The notes: generated by a model not told the origin, from the sequence alone. A stretch of 64,000 nt of DNA from Synechococcus sp. CBW1004 (GCF_015840715.1 NZ_CP060397.1:2252686-2316685); one strand, 5' to 3'. Positions 1 to 9,437 are shown, counted from the first letter of the stretch. Numbers and translations are program-made.

Positions 1-536
1 CGGTGGCGGCTCTGCAGGCGATCCTGGTCGATCTCAGCCCGAGTGAGCGTGAACAGGTGCGCAACTCCCTGTTCCTCGGAGTGGGCCGCAGCGACTTCAG
101 CCTGGCCAGCCTGAGCCAGGAGCCCGCCGCTTTTCTGGTGCGCAATCTCATCGGGGTCGACCCGCGCAACGGTGCCGTGGCGGTGGCCGAACGCATGCGC
201 GTCGGTCAGAAGGTGCAGTTTCAGCTGCGCGACGGCGAGGCCTCGCGGCTGGAGGCCCGGCAGCTGCTCGCCGCCCTGGAGCAGCGTCTGGAGGAGCCGC
301 CGCTGGCAGCCCTTCTGTTTGCCTGTCTCGGCCGCGGCCAGGGCCTCTACGGCGCCCCGGACGGTGATGTGAGTCTCTGCCGCGAGGCCTTCGCGTCAGT
401 GCCGATCAGCGGTGTGTTCTGCAACGGCGAGATCGGCCCGGTGGGCGGCACCACCCATCTGCATGGCTACACGGCCAGCTGGGGCTTCCTGGTGCCGCGC
501 AGCCCGGCCACTCCGGCGTTGCCCGCCGCCGTCTGA
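1..536 (+). CDS. FIST domain protein, C-terminal part
   Basis: This is the last ~177 codons of a gene that begins before the window, so the true start is not visible; the frame is open from the first bases and stops at 534-536. The translation matches the FIST C-terminal region: a phrase like FLVRNLIGVDP, a stretch LLFACLGRGQGLYG, and a final IGPVGGTTHLHGYTASW, all usual at the end of cyanobacterial FIST proteins. FIST proteins are thought to sense small ligands and signal from the cytoplasm or through fused output domains; no output domain is visible in this part. It lies upstream of trmB with a 178-base gap in which I see no other gene. Confidence 0.75.
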   Translation, partial: VAALQAILVDLSPSEREQVRNSLFLGVGRSDFSLASLSQEPAAFLVRNLIGVDPRNGAVAVAERMRVGQKVQFQLRDGEASRLEARQLLAALEQRLEEPPLAALLFACLGRGQGLYGAPDGDVSLCREAFASVPISGVFCNGEIGPVGGTTHLHGYTASWGFLVPRSPATPALPAAV

Positions 537-714
537 TCGGTGGGGTTCCGGCCCGGAACCACGGGCCATGTGGATTCCGGGTCACCGATCCCTCGCGAAT
601 CAGGGTGGCGGCTGAGATGGACCTGGGCCATCGCTGGGATCGCCCGAGCCGCGCTGCTCACCCCTCCCTCTCCATCGCTCCGCCGCCGACTCACCTCTCG
701 ACCTTCCGCCCCTG

Positions 715-1428
715 ATGGTGCGCCAGCACGTCAATCCCCTCAGTCGCTACCACCAGCTGCCGCGGCCCCTGCCGCCGCTGGTGGATCTGTTCGCTGATCC
801 CACCCGGCCGCTCCACCTCGACATCGGCTGCGCCCGCGGCCGCTGTCTGCTGGAGCTGGCGCGCCGGCGGCCGCAGCGCAATCACCTCGGGGTGGAGATC
901 CGCCGGCCCCTGGTGGTGGCCGCGGAGGCGGATCGTCAGGCCGAGGGGCTCGCCAACCTGCACTACCTGTTCTGCAACGCCAACGTCAGCCTCCAGGACT
1001 GGCTGGCGCAGCTGCCCGAGGGCCGGTTGGACCTGGTGTCGATTCAGTTCCCGGATCCCTGGTTCAAGAAGAAGCACCACAAGCGGCGGGTGCTGCAGCC
1101 GACGCTGCTGCTCAGTTTGGCGGCGGCCCTGGCCCCGGGCCGGGAGCTGTTTGTGCAGAGCGATGTGCCGGCCGTGATCGAGCCGATGGTGCAGCTGGTG
1201 GAGCTGAGCGGCTGTTTTGAGCGCCCCGCCGAGGACGCACGCCCCTGGCGCCTGAGCAACCCCCTGCCGGTGCCGACCGAGCGGGAGACCTACGTGCTCG
1301 ACCAGGGACTGCCGGTGTATCGGGTGCTGTACCGGCGCAACACGCTGCCGCTGCCGTCGCTGGAGCGGCTCGAGCGGGCGCTGCAGGAGGCGGAGGCCGC
1401 CGGTCAGACGCTCACCGAACCGGTCTGA
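715..1428 (+). CDS. trmB: tRNA (guanine-N7)-methyltransferase TrmB
   Basis: A 237-residue SAM-dependent enzyme that methylates G46 of tRNA. The SAM-binding glycine motif ([14 protein letters not shown]) is at residues ~39-52, followed by [11 protein letters not shown] and the family signature [14 protein letters not shown] near residues 112-125, with basic residues that contact tRNA. The C-terminal Y-V-L-D...Y-R-V-L-Y-R segment is also typical. Length fits the bacterial family (about 210-240). The ATG at 715 is chosen because the conserved region begins soon after it. It is followed by ictB in the same direction after about 260 bases, so the two may be separately transcribed. Confidence 0.95.
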   Translation: MVRQHVNPLSRYHQLPRPLPPLVDLFADPTRPLHLDIGCARGRCLLELARRRPQRNHLGVEIRRPLVVAAEADRQAEGLANLHYLFCNANVSLQDWLAQLPEGRLDLVSIQFPDPWFKKKHHKRRVLQPTLLLSLAAALAPGRELFVQSDVPAVIEPMVQLVELSGCFERPAEDARPWRLSNPLPVPTERETYVLDQGLPVYRVLYRRNTLPLPSLERLERALQEAEAAGQTLTEPV

Positions 1429-1687
1429 CCGGGGAGCGCTGCGCCGTTCAACGGGTGGTGTGGCTCTGGCGCCCTTCGCGAAGGGCCATCCCGGCGGGTC
1501 TGGGCGTGCTCTCGCGTGGAGACTGCCTTCCCCGGAGCCGTCCGAGACCGGTCTGCCGCTGTCACTGCCGCGCACCTGGAGCAATGGCTCGGCCGCACCG
1601 ATAATCCGGCAGATCCTCCTTCCCGGGCCGAGGGCATGCGCCCCAGGCGTGCCGGCAGGGAGGGGCCCTGGCCCTTCCACCCTCTCC

Positions 1688-3064
1688 ATGTCCTCTCCCC
1701 CCTCCGCCACATCGCCACGGCTGTTCCCAACGCCATGGCTGCTGCGCTGGCAGGGGCTGCTGGCCTCCTGGCACGGGGGCTGGCTGGCGGAGCATCTGCC
1801 CCTGCTGGCCGGTTGGGTGCTGGTGGCGCTGATGGCCAGCCTTCCCGTGATCACCCGCGCCGGCCTGACGCTGCTGATCACGGCCTGCGGGTTGCTGTGG
1901 CTGTTGTGGGCTCTGCGCACCCCGCCGGGGCGGATCGGTGCCATCAACGCCTGGCTGCTGCTGGTGCTCGGCCTGGCGGTGCTGGCCACGGGCTTCTCGC
2001 CTGTTCCCCTCGCGGCCTTCAAGGGCCTGCTCAAGCTGGTGAGTTACCTGGGTGTCTACGCCCTGATGCGTCAGCTCCTGGCCAGCGCTCCGCTCTGGTG
2101 GGACAGGATCGCGGCGGCTCTCCTGGCGGGTGAGCTGCTCACCAGCGTCATCGGCATCCGCCAGCTCTATGCCGCCCCGGGCGCCCTGGCCCGCTGGTCG
2201 GATGCGAACTCCGTGGCCCAGGGCACGGTGCGCATCTACAGCACCCTCGACAACCCCAACCTGCTGGGGGGCTACCTGCTGCCGATCCTGCCGCTGGCCC
2301 TGGTGGCGTTGCTGCGCTGGCAGGGACGTCCCCAGCGGCTGTTCGCCCTGGTGTCGCTGGTGCTGGGGGTGGTGGCCCTGGTGCTCACCTACAGCCGCGG
2401 TGCCTGGATGGGGATGGTGGCCGGCCTGGGCACGCTGGCGTTGCTGCTGATCTGGCGGGCGATTCGCCACTGGCCCCTGTTCTGGCGCCGCACTCTGCCG
2501 GTGCTGCTCGTGCTCGGTGGTGCCGCGGTTCTGGTGGTGCTGGTCACCCAGGTGGAGCCGCTGCGGGTGCGGGTGATGAGCCTGGTGGCGGGCCGCGAGG
2601 ACAGCTCCAACAATTTCCGCATGAACGTCTGGACGGCGGTGCTGGAGATGATTCAGGACCGCCCCTGGATCGGCATCGGCCCGGGCAACAGCGCCTTCAA
2701 CCTGATCTATCCGCTTTACCAGCAGCCCAAGTTCAACGCCCTCAGCGCCTATTCGATTCCCCTGGAATGGACGGTCGAGGCGGGCATCCCGGGCCTGCTG
2801 GCGGGGGTGGGGCTGTTTCTGACCGCGGTGCGCACCGGTCTGGCCCAGTGGCGCTCCCATGGACCCCTGGTGCTGCCCAGCCTGGCGGCGGTGGCGGTGT
2901 TCGTGGCGCTGGCGATCCAGGGCCTCACCGACACGATCTTCTTCCGGCCGGAGGTGCAGCTCGTCGCCCTCTTCAGCCTCGCCACCGTGGCCGCCTCGGT
3001 GAGCGGCGTCGGGGCGAGCCGCCGTGAGGCGGAGGGGCCCCAGGGCACCGCGGCTGATGGCTGA
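1688..3064 (+). CDS. ictB: IctB-type membrane protein (O-antigen ligase superfamily)
   Basis: A polytopic inner-membrane protein of 458 residues with about ten to twelve hydrophobic segments. It matches cyanobacterial IctB, long described as a putative bicarbonate transporter but related by sequence to O-antigen ligase/WzyC proteins; the transport role is unproven. The large periplasmic loop contains RIYSTLDNPNLLGGYLLP and GIGPGNSAFNLIYPLYQ, both strongly conserved in the group. The frame is open from 1460, but the first ~76 codons are low-complexity and unlike the family, so I place the start at ATG 1688. Its stop overlaps the next gene's ATG by 8 bases, suggesting translational coupling. 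Confidence 0.85.
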   Translation: MSSPPSATSPRLFPTPWLLRWQGLLASWHGGWLAEHLPLLAGWVLVALMASLPVITRAGLTLLITACGLLWLLWALRTPPGRIGAINAWLLLVLGLAVLATGFSPVPLAAFKGLLKLVSYLGVYALMRQLLASAPLWWDRIAAALLAGELLTSVIGIRQLYAAPGALARWSDANSVAQGTVRIYSTLDNPNLLGGYLLPILPLALVALLRWQGRPQRLFALVSLVLGVVALVLTYSRGAWMGMVAGLGTLALLLIWRAIRHWPLFWRRTLPVLLVLGGAAVLVVLVTQVEPLRVRVMSLVAGREDSSNNFRMNVWTAVLEMIQDRPWIGIGPGNSAFNLIYPLYQQPKFNALSAYSIPLEWTVEAGIPGLLAGVGLFLTAVRTGLAQWRSHGPLVLPSLAAVAVFVALAIQGLTDTIFFRPEVQLVALFSLATVAASVSGVGASRREAEGPQGTAADG

Positions 3065-4199
3065 GGCGATCGCGGGCTCCGGCCCTGGCCACTCCGGCCT
3101 TCAGGAGCCGGCCGCGGCGATCGGGCTCTCCCAGGCCGCTCTGATCGCCGGCTTCGACGCAGGCCAGACCCACACCACCTGCCGGCTCGCCGAGAAGCAC
3201 AGCGGCCGGGTGCTGGCCGAGGGGGAGGGCCCCGGGGTCAGCCATCTGGCGGCGGCGGCGGGCGAGGAGCGCTTCCGTCAGGCCCTCATCGTCAGCCTGC
3301 GTGACGCCCTGCGGAGGCTCCACGGTGGCGGCAGCGCCGCTGACCGGAGTCCTGAGCCGATGGCATCGGGCGATCCGGGGGCCCCGGGGGAGAGGCTGTT
3401 CTGCCCCCGGCTGGGGGGCCATACCGGGGGGCCTGCCCTGCTGGCGGCGGCGGTGGGAGCCAGTGGCATTGAGCGGGACAGCGCCGTGGAGCTCAGGGGC
3501 CTGGCCCTCGCCGCGGAGGCGCTGGCTCTCGAACCGGGGCGACTGTGGGTCGGCGGGGATGAGCGCACGGCCCTGCGCGGCGCCTTCCCCGAAGGAGCTG
3601 GAATCATTGTGATCAGCGGCACCGGCACGATCGCCCTGGGTCGCGATGGCCAGGGCCGGGAGCACCGCTGCGCCGGCTGGGGCTGGCTGCTGGATGGTGC
3701 CGGCTCCGCCTTCGACATCGGCCGCGACGGTCTGGCCCTCACGCTCGAGATGGCCGATGGCCGCCAGCCGGATGGACCCCTGCGCCAGCGGCTCTGGCAG
3801 GCCCTGGATCTGGATCCCGCCGATGCCGGCGCGCCGCAGGCGATCAAGGCCCGGGCGGTGAGCGCCGGATTCGTGCCGTCCGGGCTGGCTGCTCTGGCGC
3901 CCCCGGTCGAGGAGGCCGCGGCGGCGGGCGATGGCGTCGCCCTGACGATCCTGCGGCGCCACGGCGAGGCCCTGGCGGAGTCGGTGGCGGCAGTGGCCCG
4001 GGCCCTGGATCTGATCGCCCCACCGGTGGCGGCCCTTGGGGGGGCGATCAGCCATCTGCCCCTGTTCCGCAGGCAGTTCGAGCAGGCACTGGCGGATCGG
4101 CTGCCTGGCGCCTGTCTCGGCGCACCGGCCGGAGACGCGGCCTGTGGGGCCCTGGCCATCGCCCGGGAGCTGGCGGAGGGAGTGCCCTCAGCGGGTTGA
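3057..4199 (+). CDS. BadF/BadG-type ATPase, N-acetylglucosamine kinase-like
   Basis: A 380-residue sugar-kinase-fold protein of the BadF/BadG/BcrA/BcrD family, the group that contains N-acetylglucosamine kinases. The N-terminal phosphate-binding motif (AGFDAGQTHTTC) is near residue 32, the second motif is IIVISGTGTIALG around 186-198 with the downstream CAGWGWLLDGAGSAFDIGRDG typical of GlcNAc kinases, and the adenosine motif is near VAALGGAIS. The start overlaps the end of ictB. The opposite-strand neighbour is glmM, so an amino-sugar link is plausible, but the substrate is inferred from family only. Confidence 0.8.
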   Translation: MAEAIAGSGPGHSGLQEPAAAIGLSQAALIAGFDAGQTHTTCRLAEKHSGRVLAEGEGPGVSHLAAAAGEERFRQALIVSLRDALRRLHGGGSAADRSPEPMASGDPGAPGERLFCPRLGGHTGGPALLAAAVGASGIERDSAVELRGLALAAEALALEPGRLWVGGDERTALRGAFPEGAGIIVISGTGTIALGRDGQGREHRCAGWGWLLDGAGSAFDIGRDGLALTLEMADGRQPDGPLRQRLWQALDLDPADAGAPQAIKARAVSAGFVPSGLAALAPPVEEAAAAGDGVALTILRRHGEALAESVAAVARALDLIAPPVAALGGAISHLPLFRRQFEQALADRLPGACLGAPAGDAACGALAIARELAEGVPSAG

Positions 4200-4215
4200 A
4201 GCCCTTCGGTTCAGG

Positions 4216-5667
4216 TCAGCCGGCCGCCCCCGGGGCCGCGTTCAACCAGCGTTCGGCGTCGGCGGCGAGGCTGCTGCACCAGTGCTCCACCTGCTCCATC
4301 TCGGCGGCCTCCACCATCACCCGCAGCAGCGGTTCGGTGCCGCTGGGGCGCACCAGCACCCGGCCGCTGCCGGCCATCGCCTGCTCCGCCTGCGTCACCG
4401 CTTCGCGCAGGGGTGCGCAGTCCTGCCAGCCCACCCGCTTCCGGCGGTCCGGCACCACCACGTTCACCAGCTTCTGCGGATAGGGCTGCCAGCTGCCGTC
4501 CATCCACTCAGCCAGGCTCTGGCCGCGGCCCTGCACCAGCGTGGCCACCTGCACCGCCGTGAGCAGGCCATCGCCGCTCATGCCGTGGCGCGCCGAGAGG
4601 ATGTGACCCGACTGCTCGCCGCCGAGGCCGGCGCCGAGCTTCTCCATCGCCGCATGCACGTACTGATCGCCGACGGCGGTGCGCTCCAGCACGCCACCCG
4701 CGTCGGTCCAGGCCCGCTCGAAGCCGAGGTTCGACATCACCGTGGCCACGATGCGGTTCTCCGGCAGTTCGCCGGCCTGCATCAGGGCGGAACCCCAGAG
4801 GTAGAGGATCTGATCGCCATCCACCACCCGGCCGCGGCCGTCCACCGCCAGCATCCGGTCGGCGTCGCCGTCGAAGGCGAAGCCCATGGCGGCACCGGTC
4901 TCAAGCACCGCCTGACGCAGAGGCTCCAGGTGGGTGCTGCCGCAGCCCTGGTTGATGCGCTGCCCATCCGGGCTGCCGTGCAGCACGGTCAGATCGGCCC
5001 CCAGCTCGCGGAACACCGATTCGCCGCAGGCGGTGGCGGAGCCCCAGCAGAGATCGAGCACCACCCGGACGCCATCGAGGCGGCGGCCACCGGCGCTCTC
5101 GACGAGCGAGCGGCGATAGGTCTCGATCAGATCGGTGCGCCCCTGGCTGCTGCCCTCCCCGTGGAAGGCCGGCAACGGCCGCTCGCCCCGCAGCCCCGCC
5201 TCGATCGCCTGCTGCATCTGACGGCCGAGCTTGGAGCCGCCGTTGTCGAACACCTTGATGCCGTTGTCGTGGGGCGGGTTGTGGCTCGCCGACACCATCA
5301 GGCCACCGGCCGCCTGGTGGCGTCGGATCGTGCCGGGCACCGCCGGCGTCGGGCAGAGGCCCAGATCCCACACCTCGCGGCCGGCGGCGGTGAGGCCGGC
5401 GGTGAGGGCCGCCATCAGCATCGGGCCGCTGCTGCGGGAATCGCTGCCGATCACCACCGGCCCGTCCGGAGGCAGCACCAGGCCGCACCAGTAGCCGAGC
5501 TGCAGGGCCAGTGCCGGTGTGATCGTGCTGCCCACCCGGCCGCGGATGCCGTCGGTGCCGAAGCCCGTGACGGATTCCCCCAGGGCGGGCCCGATCGGCG
5601 AGGCTGTGGCGGCAGCGGGCGAGGACGCCGGCGTCGTGGTGGGAACCCCTGCTGAGCTGCCGTTCAC
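4216..5667 (-). CDS. glmM: phosphoglucosamine mutase
   Basis: GlmM interconverts glucosamine-6-phosphate and glucosamine-1-phosphate for UDP-GlcNAc, hence peptidoglycan. The protein has 483 residues; an N-terminal tail of ~33 low-complexity residues precedes the family start FGTDGIRG. The phosphoserine motif SASHNPP places the catalytic Ser at 128. The metal loop FDGDADR, the sugar loop GEQSGH and the phosphate loop RPSGTEPLLRVM follow in normal order. A downstream start would remove the odd tail, but no better ATG is evident. A small membrane-protein gene lies 33 bases upstream on the same strand, probably co-transcribed. Confidence 0.95.
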   Translation of the reverse strand: MNGSSAGVPTTTPASSPAAATASPIGPALGESVTGFGTDGIRGRVGSTITPALALQLGYWCGLVLPPDGPVVIGSDSRSSGPMLMAALTAGLTAAGREVWDLGLCPTPAVPGTIRRHQAAGGLMVSASHNPPHDNGIKVFDNGGSKLGRQMQQAIEAGLRGERPLPAFHGEGSSQGRTDLIETYRRSLVESAGGRRLDGVRVVLDLCWGSATACGESVFRELGADLTVLHGSPDGQRINQGCGSTHLEPLRQAVLETGAAMGFAFDGDADRMLAVDGRGRVVDGDQILYLWGSALMQAGELPENRIVATVMSNLGFERAWTDAGGVLERTAVGDQYVHAAMEKLGAGLGGEQSGHILSARHGMSGDGLLTAVQVATLVQGRGQSLAEWMDGSWQPYPQKLVNVVVPDRRKRVGWQDCAPLREAVTQAEQAMAGSGRVLVRPSGTEPLLRVMVEAAEMEQVEHWCSSLAADAERWLNAAPGAAG

Positions 5668-5700
5668 CCTGCCCCTGCCCCCGATGGATGGGGCGTCAGG

Positions 5701-6006
5701 CTACGCGGAGCGCTGCGGCCACCAGAGCCAGCCCACGAGCTCGCCGATCGCCCAGAGCAGCAGCAGCCCCACGCACCAGCCAGGCAGCCACTGAAACGGC
5801 GGCCAGGGCCGCAGCAGGACGGTCGCGGCCGCCAGCAGCCAGGCGATCAGCAACCTGCGGCGTTGTCCGGCTCCGGGCAGCACGCTCCCGGACGGCGCGC
5901 GGCGCCACCGCAGCAGCGGCAGTAGCCTGCGGCCTCCATCGGCGCGCCGTGCGGGGGGGAGGCCGGCCAAGGGGATAAGGCGAGTCAGTACCCAGAATGC
6001 TGCCAT
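5701..6006 (-). CDS. small membrane protein of unknown function
   Basis: A 101-residue protein starting at ATG 6006 (MAAFWVLTRL). It has a very basic N-terminal half (many Arg) followed by two hydrophobic segments, roughly residues 50-63 and 72-93, rich in Trp (PWPPFQWLPGWCVG, ELVGWLWWP). I do not recognise a family. It lies 33 bases upstream of glmM on the same strand and diverges from slt, whose start is only 16 bases away. The frame stays open further upstream, but that part overlaps slt and looks non-coding. Confidence 0.55.
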   Translation of the reverse strand: MAAFWVLTRLIPLAGLPPARRADGGRRLLPLLRWRRAPSGSVLPGAGQRRRLLIAWLLAAATVLLRPWPPFQWLPGWCVGLLLLWAIGELVGWLWWPQRSA

Positions 6007-6022
6007 TGCCGCATGCCGGTCC

Positions 6023-8011
6023 TTGATCCGTCTGCCGCGCCTGTTGGCGGTCTCCTGTCTGGGAACGTTTGGGGTGCTGCTGGCCGGGTGGGGGCTGCTG
6101 GGCCTGCGCCCTGCCCTGACTCCCCTCACCCCCGTCACCGGCCTGGAGCGGGTGCGGCGCTTCTCCGTCGATCCGGTGCGGCGGCGTGAGGCGAGCCTGC
6201 TGCTGGCCGCCCGCCCGGAGGCCCTGGCCGATCCACGCCTGCAGCGTCGGCTTCTGCGTCACCAGGGCTGGGGGCCCGATCCCCTTGCCGCGCTGGTGCT
6301 CAAGCGGGATGCCCGTGCTGCCGAACGGCTGCAGCGCGATCCCCAGGCCGCTGCTCAGTGGCGGAGCCTGCTGCGCCGCTTCCCGCAGGATCCGGCCAGC
6401 GCCGATGCCCTCTACAGCCTGGGCCGGCAGTCGTCGACGCTGCGCACCGAGCTGCTGCGGCGTTTCCCGGCCCATCCCGCCGCCCTGGCCGCGGCGCTGG
6501 AGGCCGGCCCGTCGGCCCCGGCCCGCCTGGCCGGTCTGCTGCATCTGGCCCGCTGGGGTGCCCGCTGGCCCGGGGCGGAGGAGCGCCTGCGCCAGGCCTG
6601 CCTCCAGGGACCGCTGACACCGGCTGACCGGGGTGTGGTGGCCTCGGCCCTGGCGGAACTGGGGGATGGCGAAACCGCTCTGGCCTGTCTCAGGCCTCAG
6701 GCCTCCCTGACTCCCCAGGGGAGCCTGGCCCTGGCCCGTGGCCTGCTCCGCGCCGGACCTGAACGCCGGTCTCAGGCCCTTGCCCTGCTCGTGCAGCTCG
6801 CGGGCGGCTCAGGTCCGGAGGCGGAGGAGGCGGTGCGGCTTCTGGCCATCCAGGAGGGTGACGGCGTTGAGGAGGCGATCGCCCGCCTGCCGCGGCGCTG
6901 GCGTGACAGTGCGCCGCTGGCGGCCAGGTGGGCTCTGGCCGGGCCGGACGATCGGGCGGCGCTGGAGGCGCTGCGGCGCTGGCCGAAGGATCCGGCCATC
7001 TGGGATCTGCAGTGGGAGCGCAGCCGCATCCATCTGCTGGCGGGGCAGTGGGCGGCGGCGCGGACGCTGCTTCAGGCGCTGGAGCCGGATCGCCTGCCGC
7101 CTCCCCTGGCGGCGCGGCAGCTGTTCTGGCTGGGCTACGCCCAGCAGCAGCTGGGCCAGAGTGATGAGGCCCGCGCCCGCTGGCGGCAGCTGAGCCAGCG
7201 CCACCCGGGTGGCTACTACGGCTGGCGTGCTGCGGTGCGCCTCGATCAGGGCGATCTGGCGATGCGGTCCCCGGCCACGCAGGCCCCCGCAGAACCGGCC
7301 TGGCACCCGTTGAACAGCGGTGACCCCGCATTGGATCGCCTGTGGCGCCTCGATCAGCGCGATGAGGCCTGGGAGGCCTGGCGCAGCGGCCGCCGCGGCC
7401 GGACACCGCGTCAGCCCCTGGAGCTGGCGCTGGAGGGAAGACTGCGGCAGGGCGTCGGTGATGACTGGACCGGCATGGCCCAGCTGGAGCGGGCCCAGCT
7501 GGGCCTGCCGCCCGATCAGTGCGCCCTCGAGACCCAGCTGGAGCGCGCCCTGCATCCACGCCGCTTCGGCGAGCACTTCGGCCGCGCGGCAGATCAGCAT
7601 GGCCTGAACCCTGCCCTGCTGCTTGGTGTGGCCAAGCAGGAGTCGCGCTTCACCCCCGGAGTCCGATCGGTGGTGGGGGCGGTGGGGCTGATGCAGCTGA
7701 TGCCCGAGACCGCCGCTGAGCTCGCCGGCCGGTCTCTCAGCGGCAGCGAGCTGGAGGATCCCGCGCGCAACACCGACCTGGGCAGCCTCTATCTGCGCCG
7801 TCTGCTGGAGCAGTGGCAGGGTGATCCACTGCTCACGGTCGCCAGCTACAACGCCGGTCCGGGGGCCACGGCCGGCTGGATCAACCCGCGGCTGCGCCAG
7901 GCCCCGGAGCTCTGGGTGGAGGCGATTCCCTACCCCGAGACGCGCCTCTACGTGAAGAAGGTGCTGGGCAACGCCTGGAGCTATCAGCAGGGCCGCCTGC
8001 CGGGGTGCTGA
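6023..8011 (+). CDS. slt: soluble lytic murein transglycosylase (Slt family)
   Basis: A 662-residue exported enzyme that cleaves peptidoglycan glycan strands, releasing 1,6-anhydro ends. An N-terminal hydrophobic signal/anchor (about residues 8-27) is followed by a long helical, Ala/Leu/Arg-rich superhelical region. The catalytic lysozyme-like domain is C-terminal: AKQESRF holds the likely catalytic Glu540, followed by GAVGLMQLMPETA, VASYNAGPGA and IPYPETRLYVKKV, the classic Slt70 motifs. The open frame starts at TTG 6023; no ATG gives a complete signal peptide, so TTG is accepted with caution. It diverges from the small membrane-protein gene. Confidence 0.9.
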   Translation: MIRLPRLLAVSCLGTFGVLLAGWGLLGLRPALTPLTPVTGLERVRRFSVDPVRRREASLLLAARPEALADPRLQRRLLRHQGWGPDPLAALVLKRDARAAERLQRDPQAAAQWRSLLRRFPQDPASADALYSLGRQSSTLRTELLRRFPAHPAALAAALEAGPSAPARLAGLLHLARWGARWPGAEERLRQACLQGPLTPADRGVVASALAELGDGETALACLRPQASLTPQGSLALARGLLRAGPERRSQALALLVQLAGGSGPEAEEAVRLLAIQEGDGVEEAIARLPRRWRDSAPLAARWALAGPDDRAALEALRRWPKDPAIWDLQWERSRIHLLAGQWAAARTLLQALEPDRLPPPLAARQLFWLGYAQQQLGQSDEARARWRQLSQRHPGGYYGWRAAVRLDQGDLAMRSPATQAPAEPAWHPLNSGDPALDRLWRLDQRDEAWEAWRSGRRGRTPRQPLELALEGRLRQGVGDDWTGMAQLERAQLGLPPDQCALETQLERALHPRRFGEHFGRAADQHGLNPALLLGVAKQESRFTPGVRSVVGAVGLMQLMPETAAELAGRSLSGSELEDPARNTDLGSLYLRRLLEQWQGDPLLTVASYNAGPGATAGWINPRLRQAPELWVEAIPYPETRLYVKKVLGNAWSYQQGRLPGC

Positions 8012-8292
8012 GCCAGAGGGGGGAGCCTGTGCAGGCCTGCGCAGCCGGAGCCCTGCAGCGGCAGCGAGTCGGCTGAAGGGGAGTGGCGAGCGGCTGGGGC
8101 GAGTCCGTTGCGCCAGGGCCGGCATCAGGGCTGTCGGCCCGTTGGCACAGCAGCAATGGCACGTGGAACGGAATGCGCGACAGGGACGGGCTCGAACCCC
8201 TCGAAGCCAGGCCTTGATTCCGCTGGATCTCCCGTCTTCACCAGCTCATCGGACGACTGCCCCGCCGGTGATTCAGACGCCGCCAGCGCCGT
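8012..8292. other. intergenic region between convergent genes
   Basis: A 281-base stretch between the ends of slt and the membrane-protein gene on the other strand. Short open frames exist but have no start context or recognisable composition. I see no hairpin with a clear T-run. Confidence 0.5.
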
Positions 8293-8904
8293 TCAGAGTG
8301 CTGGCCCCGGGGGGGCGTTGCCGGGCAGGTGCGGGATGGCGCGATCGGGTTCACGCCGGGTCCGGCTGCGGACCGGACGTCGATCGACAGCGGCAGGGGT
8401 CCGGGTCGGCTGCGGCACGTTCACATAGGGCCTGATCTGCAGTTCGAGGGCACGGCCGAGGGTGATGCCCCCGAGCACCAGCACGCAGAGGATCAGCGTC
8501 ATCACGAACGGTGGTGGCACCACCCTCAGGCGCACCAGATCCAGGCGTGCCAGCAGAACGCTGGAGGACAGGATCAGCACGTTGGAGAGCACCTCCAGAT
8601 GCAGCAGATAGAGGCCACCGGTCACCACCAGCAGCAGGGTGATCACCAGACTGGCCACGCGACTGGCGGCCATGATTGAAGAGAGGCGCCGCAGCAGCAG
8701 GTCGGGCATGGTGCACACCACCACCACCACCAGCGCCTGAAGGCATTCCGCCGACCAGATCAGATGGGTGACGCCCCCTATGCCCGCATCGGCCCAGGAG
8801 CCTGGGCGGCTCCAGTGCAGGCCGAGGTAGGTGCTCACCAGCAGCAGGAGCAGCACCATCGGTGCCCGCAGGGGAAGCAGGATCAGGTTCAGCACGGTCG
8901 TCAT
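8293..8904 (-). CDS. membrane protein coupled to NIL/ferredoxin protein
   Basis: A 203-residue integral membrane protein starting at ATG 8904 (MTTVLNLILLPLRAP). It has about four to five hydrophobic helices in the first 150 residues, then a polar Arg/Pro-rich tail (PQPTRTPAAV...). No family is recognised with certainty. Its ATG shares one base with the TGA of the upstream NIL/4Fe-4S gene, so translation is almost certainly coupled. The frame extends upstream to 9387 but that region encodes the ferredoxin in another frame. The pairing suggests an electron-transfer or metal-related membrane function; that is inference. Confidence 0.7.
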   Translation of the reverse strand: MTTVLNLILLPLRAPMVLLLLLVSTYLGLHWSRPGSWADAGIGGVTHLIWSAECLQALVVVVVCTMPDLLLRRLSSIMAASRVASLVITLLLVVTGGLYLLHLEVLSNVLILSSSVLLARLDLVRLRVVPPPFVMTLILCVLVLGGITLGRALELQIRPYVNVPQPTRTPAAVDRRPVRSRTRREPDRAIPHLPGNAPPGPAL

Positions 8905-9314
8905 CAGCTCTCCAGCACCAGTGAGATGGCCTCCAGAGGGCAGCTCGGGATGCACTGTTCGCACACCAGGCAGCGGGGGGCGTCGAAGCGCAGGCGCTGG
9001 CTGGCGCTCTCGAAGCGCAGGGCACCGCTGGGACAGATGCTGGCGCAGATGCCGCAGTCGATGCAGTGCTCCGGATCGATGCGGATCTCGCCGGGCACCC
9101 GGTCGAGCCTCAGGCCCTGACGCTCCATCCAGAGCTCGGCGGCGTCGAGTTCGTCGATGTCGCCGGAGAGCTCCACCACCATCGTGCCGCTCTGGTTGGG
9201 GGCGATCTGGGCGCGCAGGATCTTGGCGGCGATATCGAAATCGACGGCGAGCCGGTAGGTGATCGGCAGATGCACCGATTCCCGCGGGAAATGCACTGTG
9301 AGCCGCCGTTTCAC
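8904..9314 (-). CDS. NIL domain plus 4Fe-4S ferredoxin protein
   Basis: A 136-residue protein. Residues 1-73 form an ACT-like NIL domain (MKRRLTVHFPRESVHLPITY start), a fold often attached to methionine ABC transporters as an allosteric sensor. Residues ~80-132 carry two 4Fe-4S binding sets: CIDCGICASICPSGAL and CLVCEQCIPSCPLEAI. NIL-ferredoxin fusions are common in photosynthetic bacteria and sulfur-metabolising archaea, and a role in sulfur assimilation has been proposed; this is not established here. The stop overlaps the start of the downstream membrane gene. Confidence 0.88.
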   Translation of the reverse strand: MKRRLTVHFPRESVHLPITYRLAVDFDIAAKILRAQIAPNQSGTMVVELSGDIDELDAAELWMERQGLRLDRVPGEIRIDPEHCIDCGICASICPSGALRFESASQRLRFDAPRCLVCEQCIPSCPLEAISLVLES

Positions 9315-9409
9315 CTCGACCTTTCGCTTGCCTGGAAGCTAGCAATGGTGATCGGTTCCCTCCCGGCCCGGCGTGCGGCGGCCTCAAGGGTCACGAGGCC
9401 GCGACGCAC

Positions 9410-9437
9410 CTGAGGTGCCTCCGAGGTGGCACCTCAG
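9410..9437. promoter_or_regulatory. 10-bp perfect inverted repeat in a divergent intergenic region
   Basis: CTGAGGTGCC and its exact complement are separated by 8 bases, lying between the divergent NIL/ferredoxin gene and txlA. The octamer GCGACGCA occurs as a direct repeat on either side (9401-9408 and 9443-9450). No T-run follows on either strand, so an operator or RNA hairpin is more likely than a terminator. Confidence 0.4.

Noticed and set aside
8170-8210. tRNA T-arm-like sequence on the minus strand (GGGGTTCGAGCCC)
   Set aside because: The flanking bases do not pair as a 5-bp T stem, and no anticodon or acceptor arm can be built around it.
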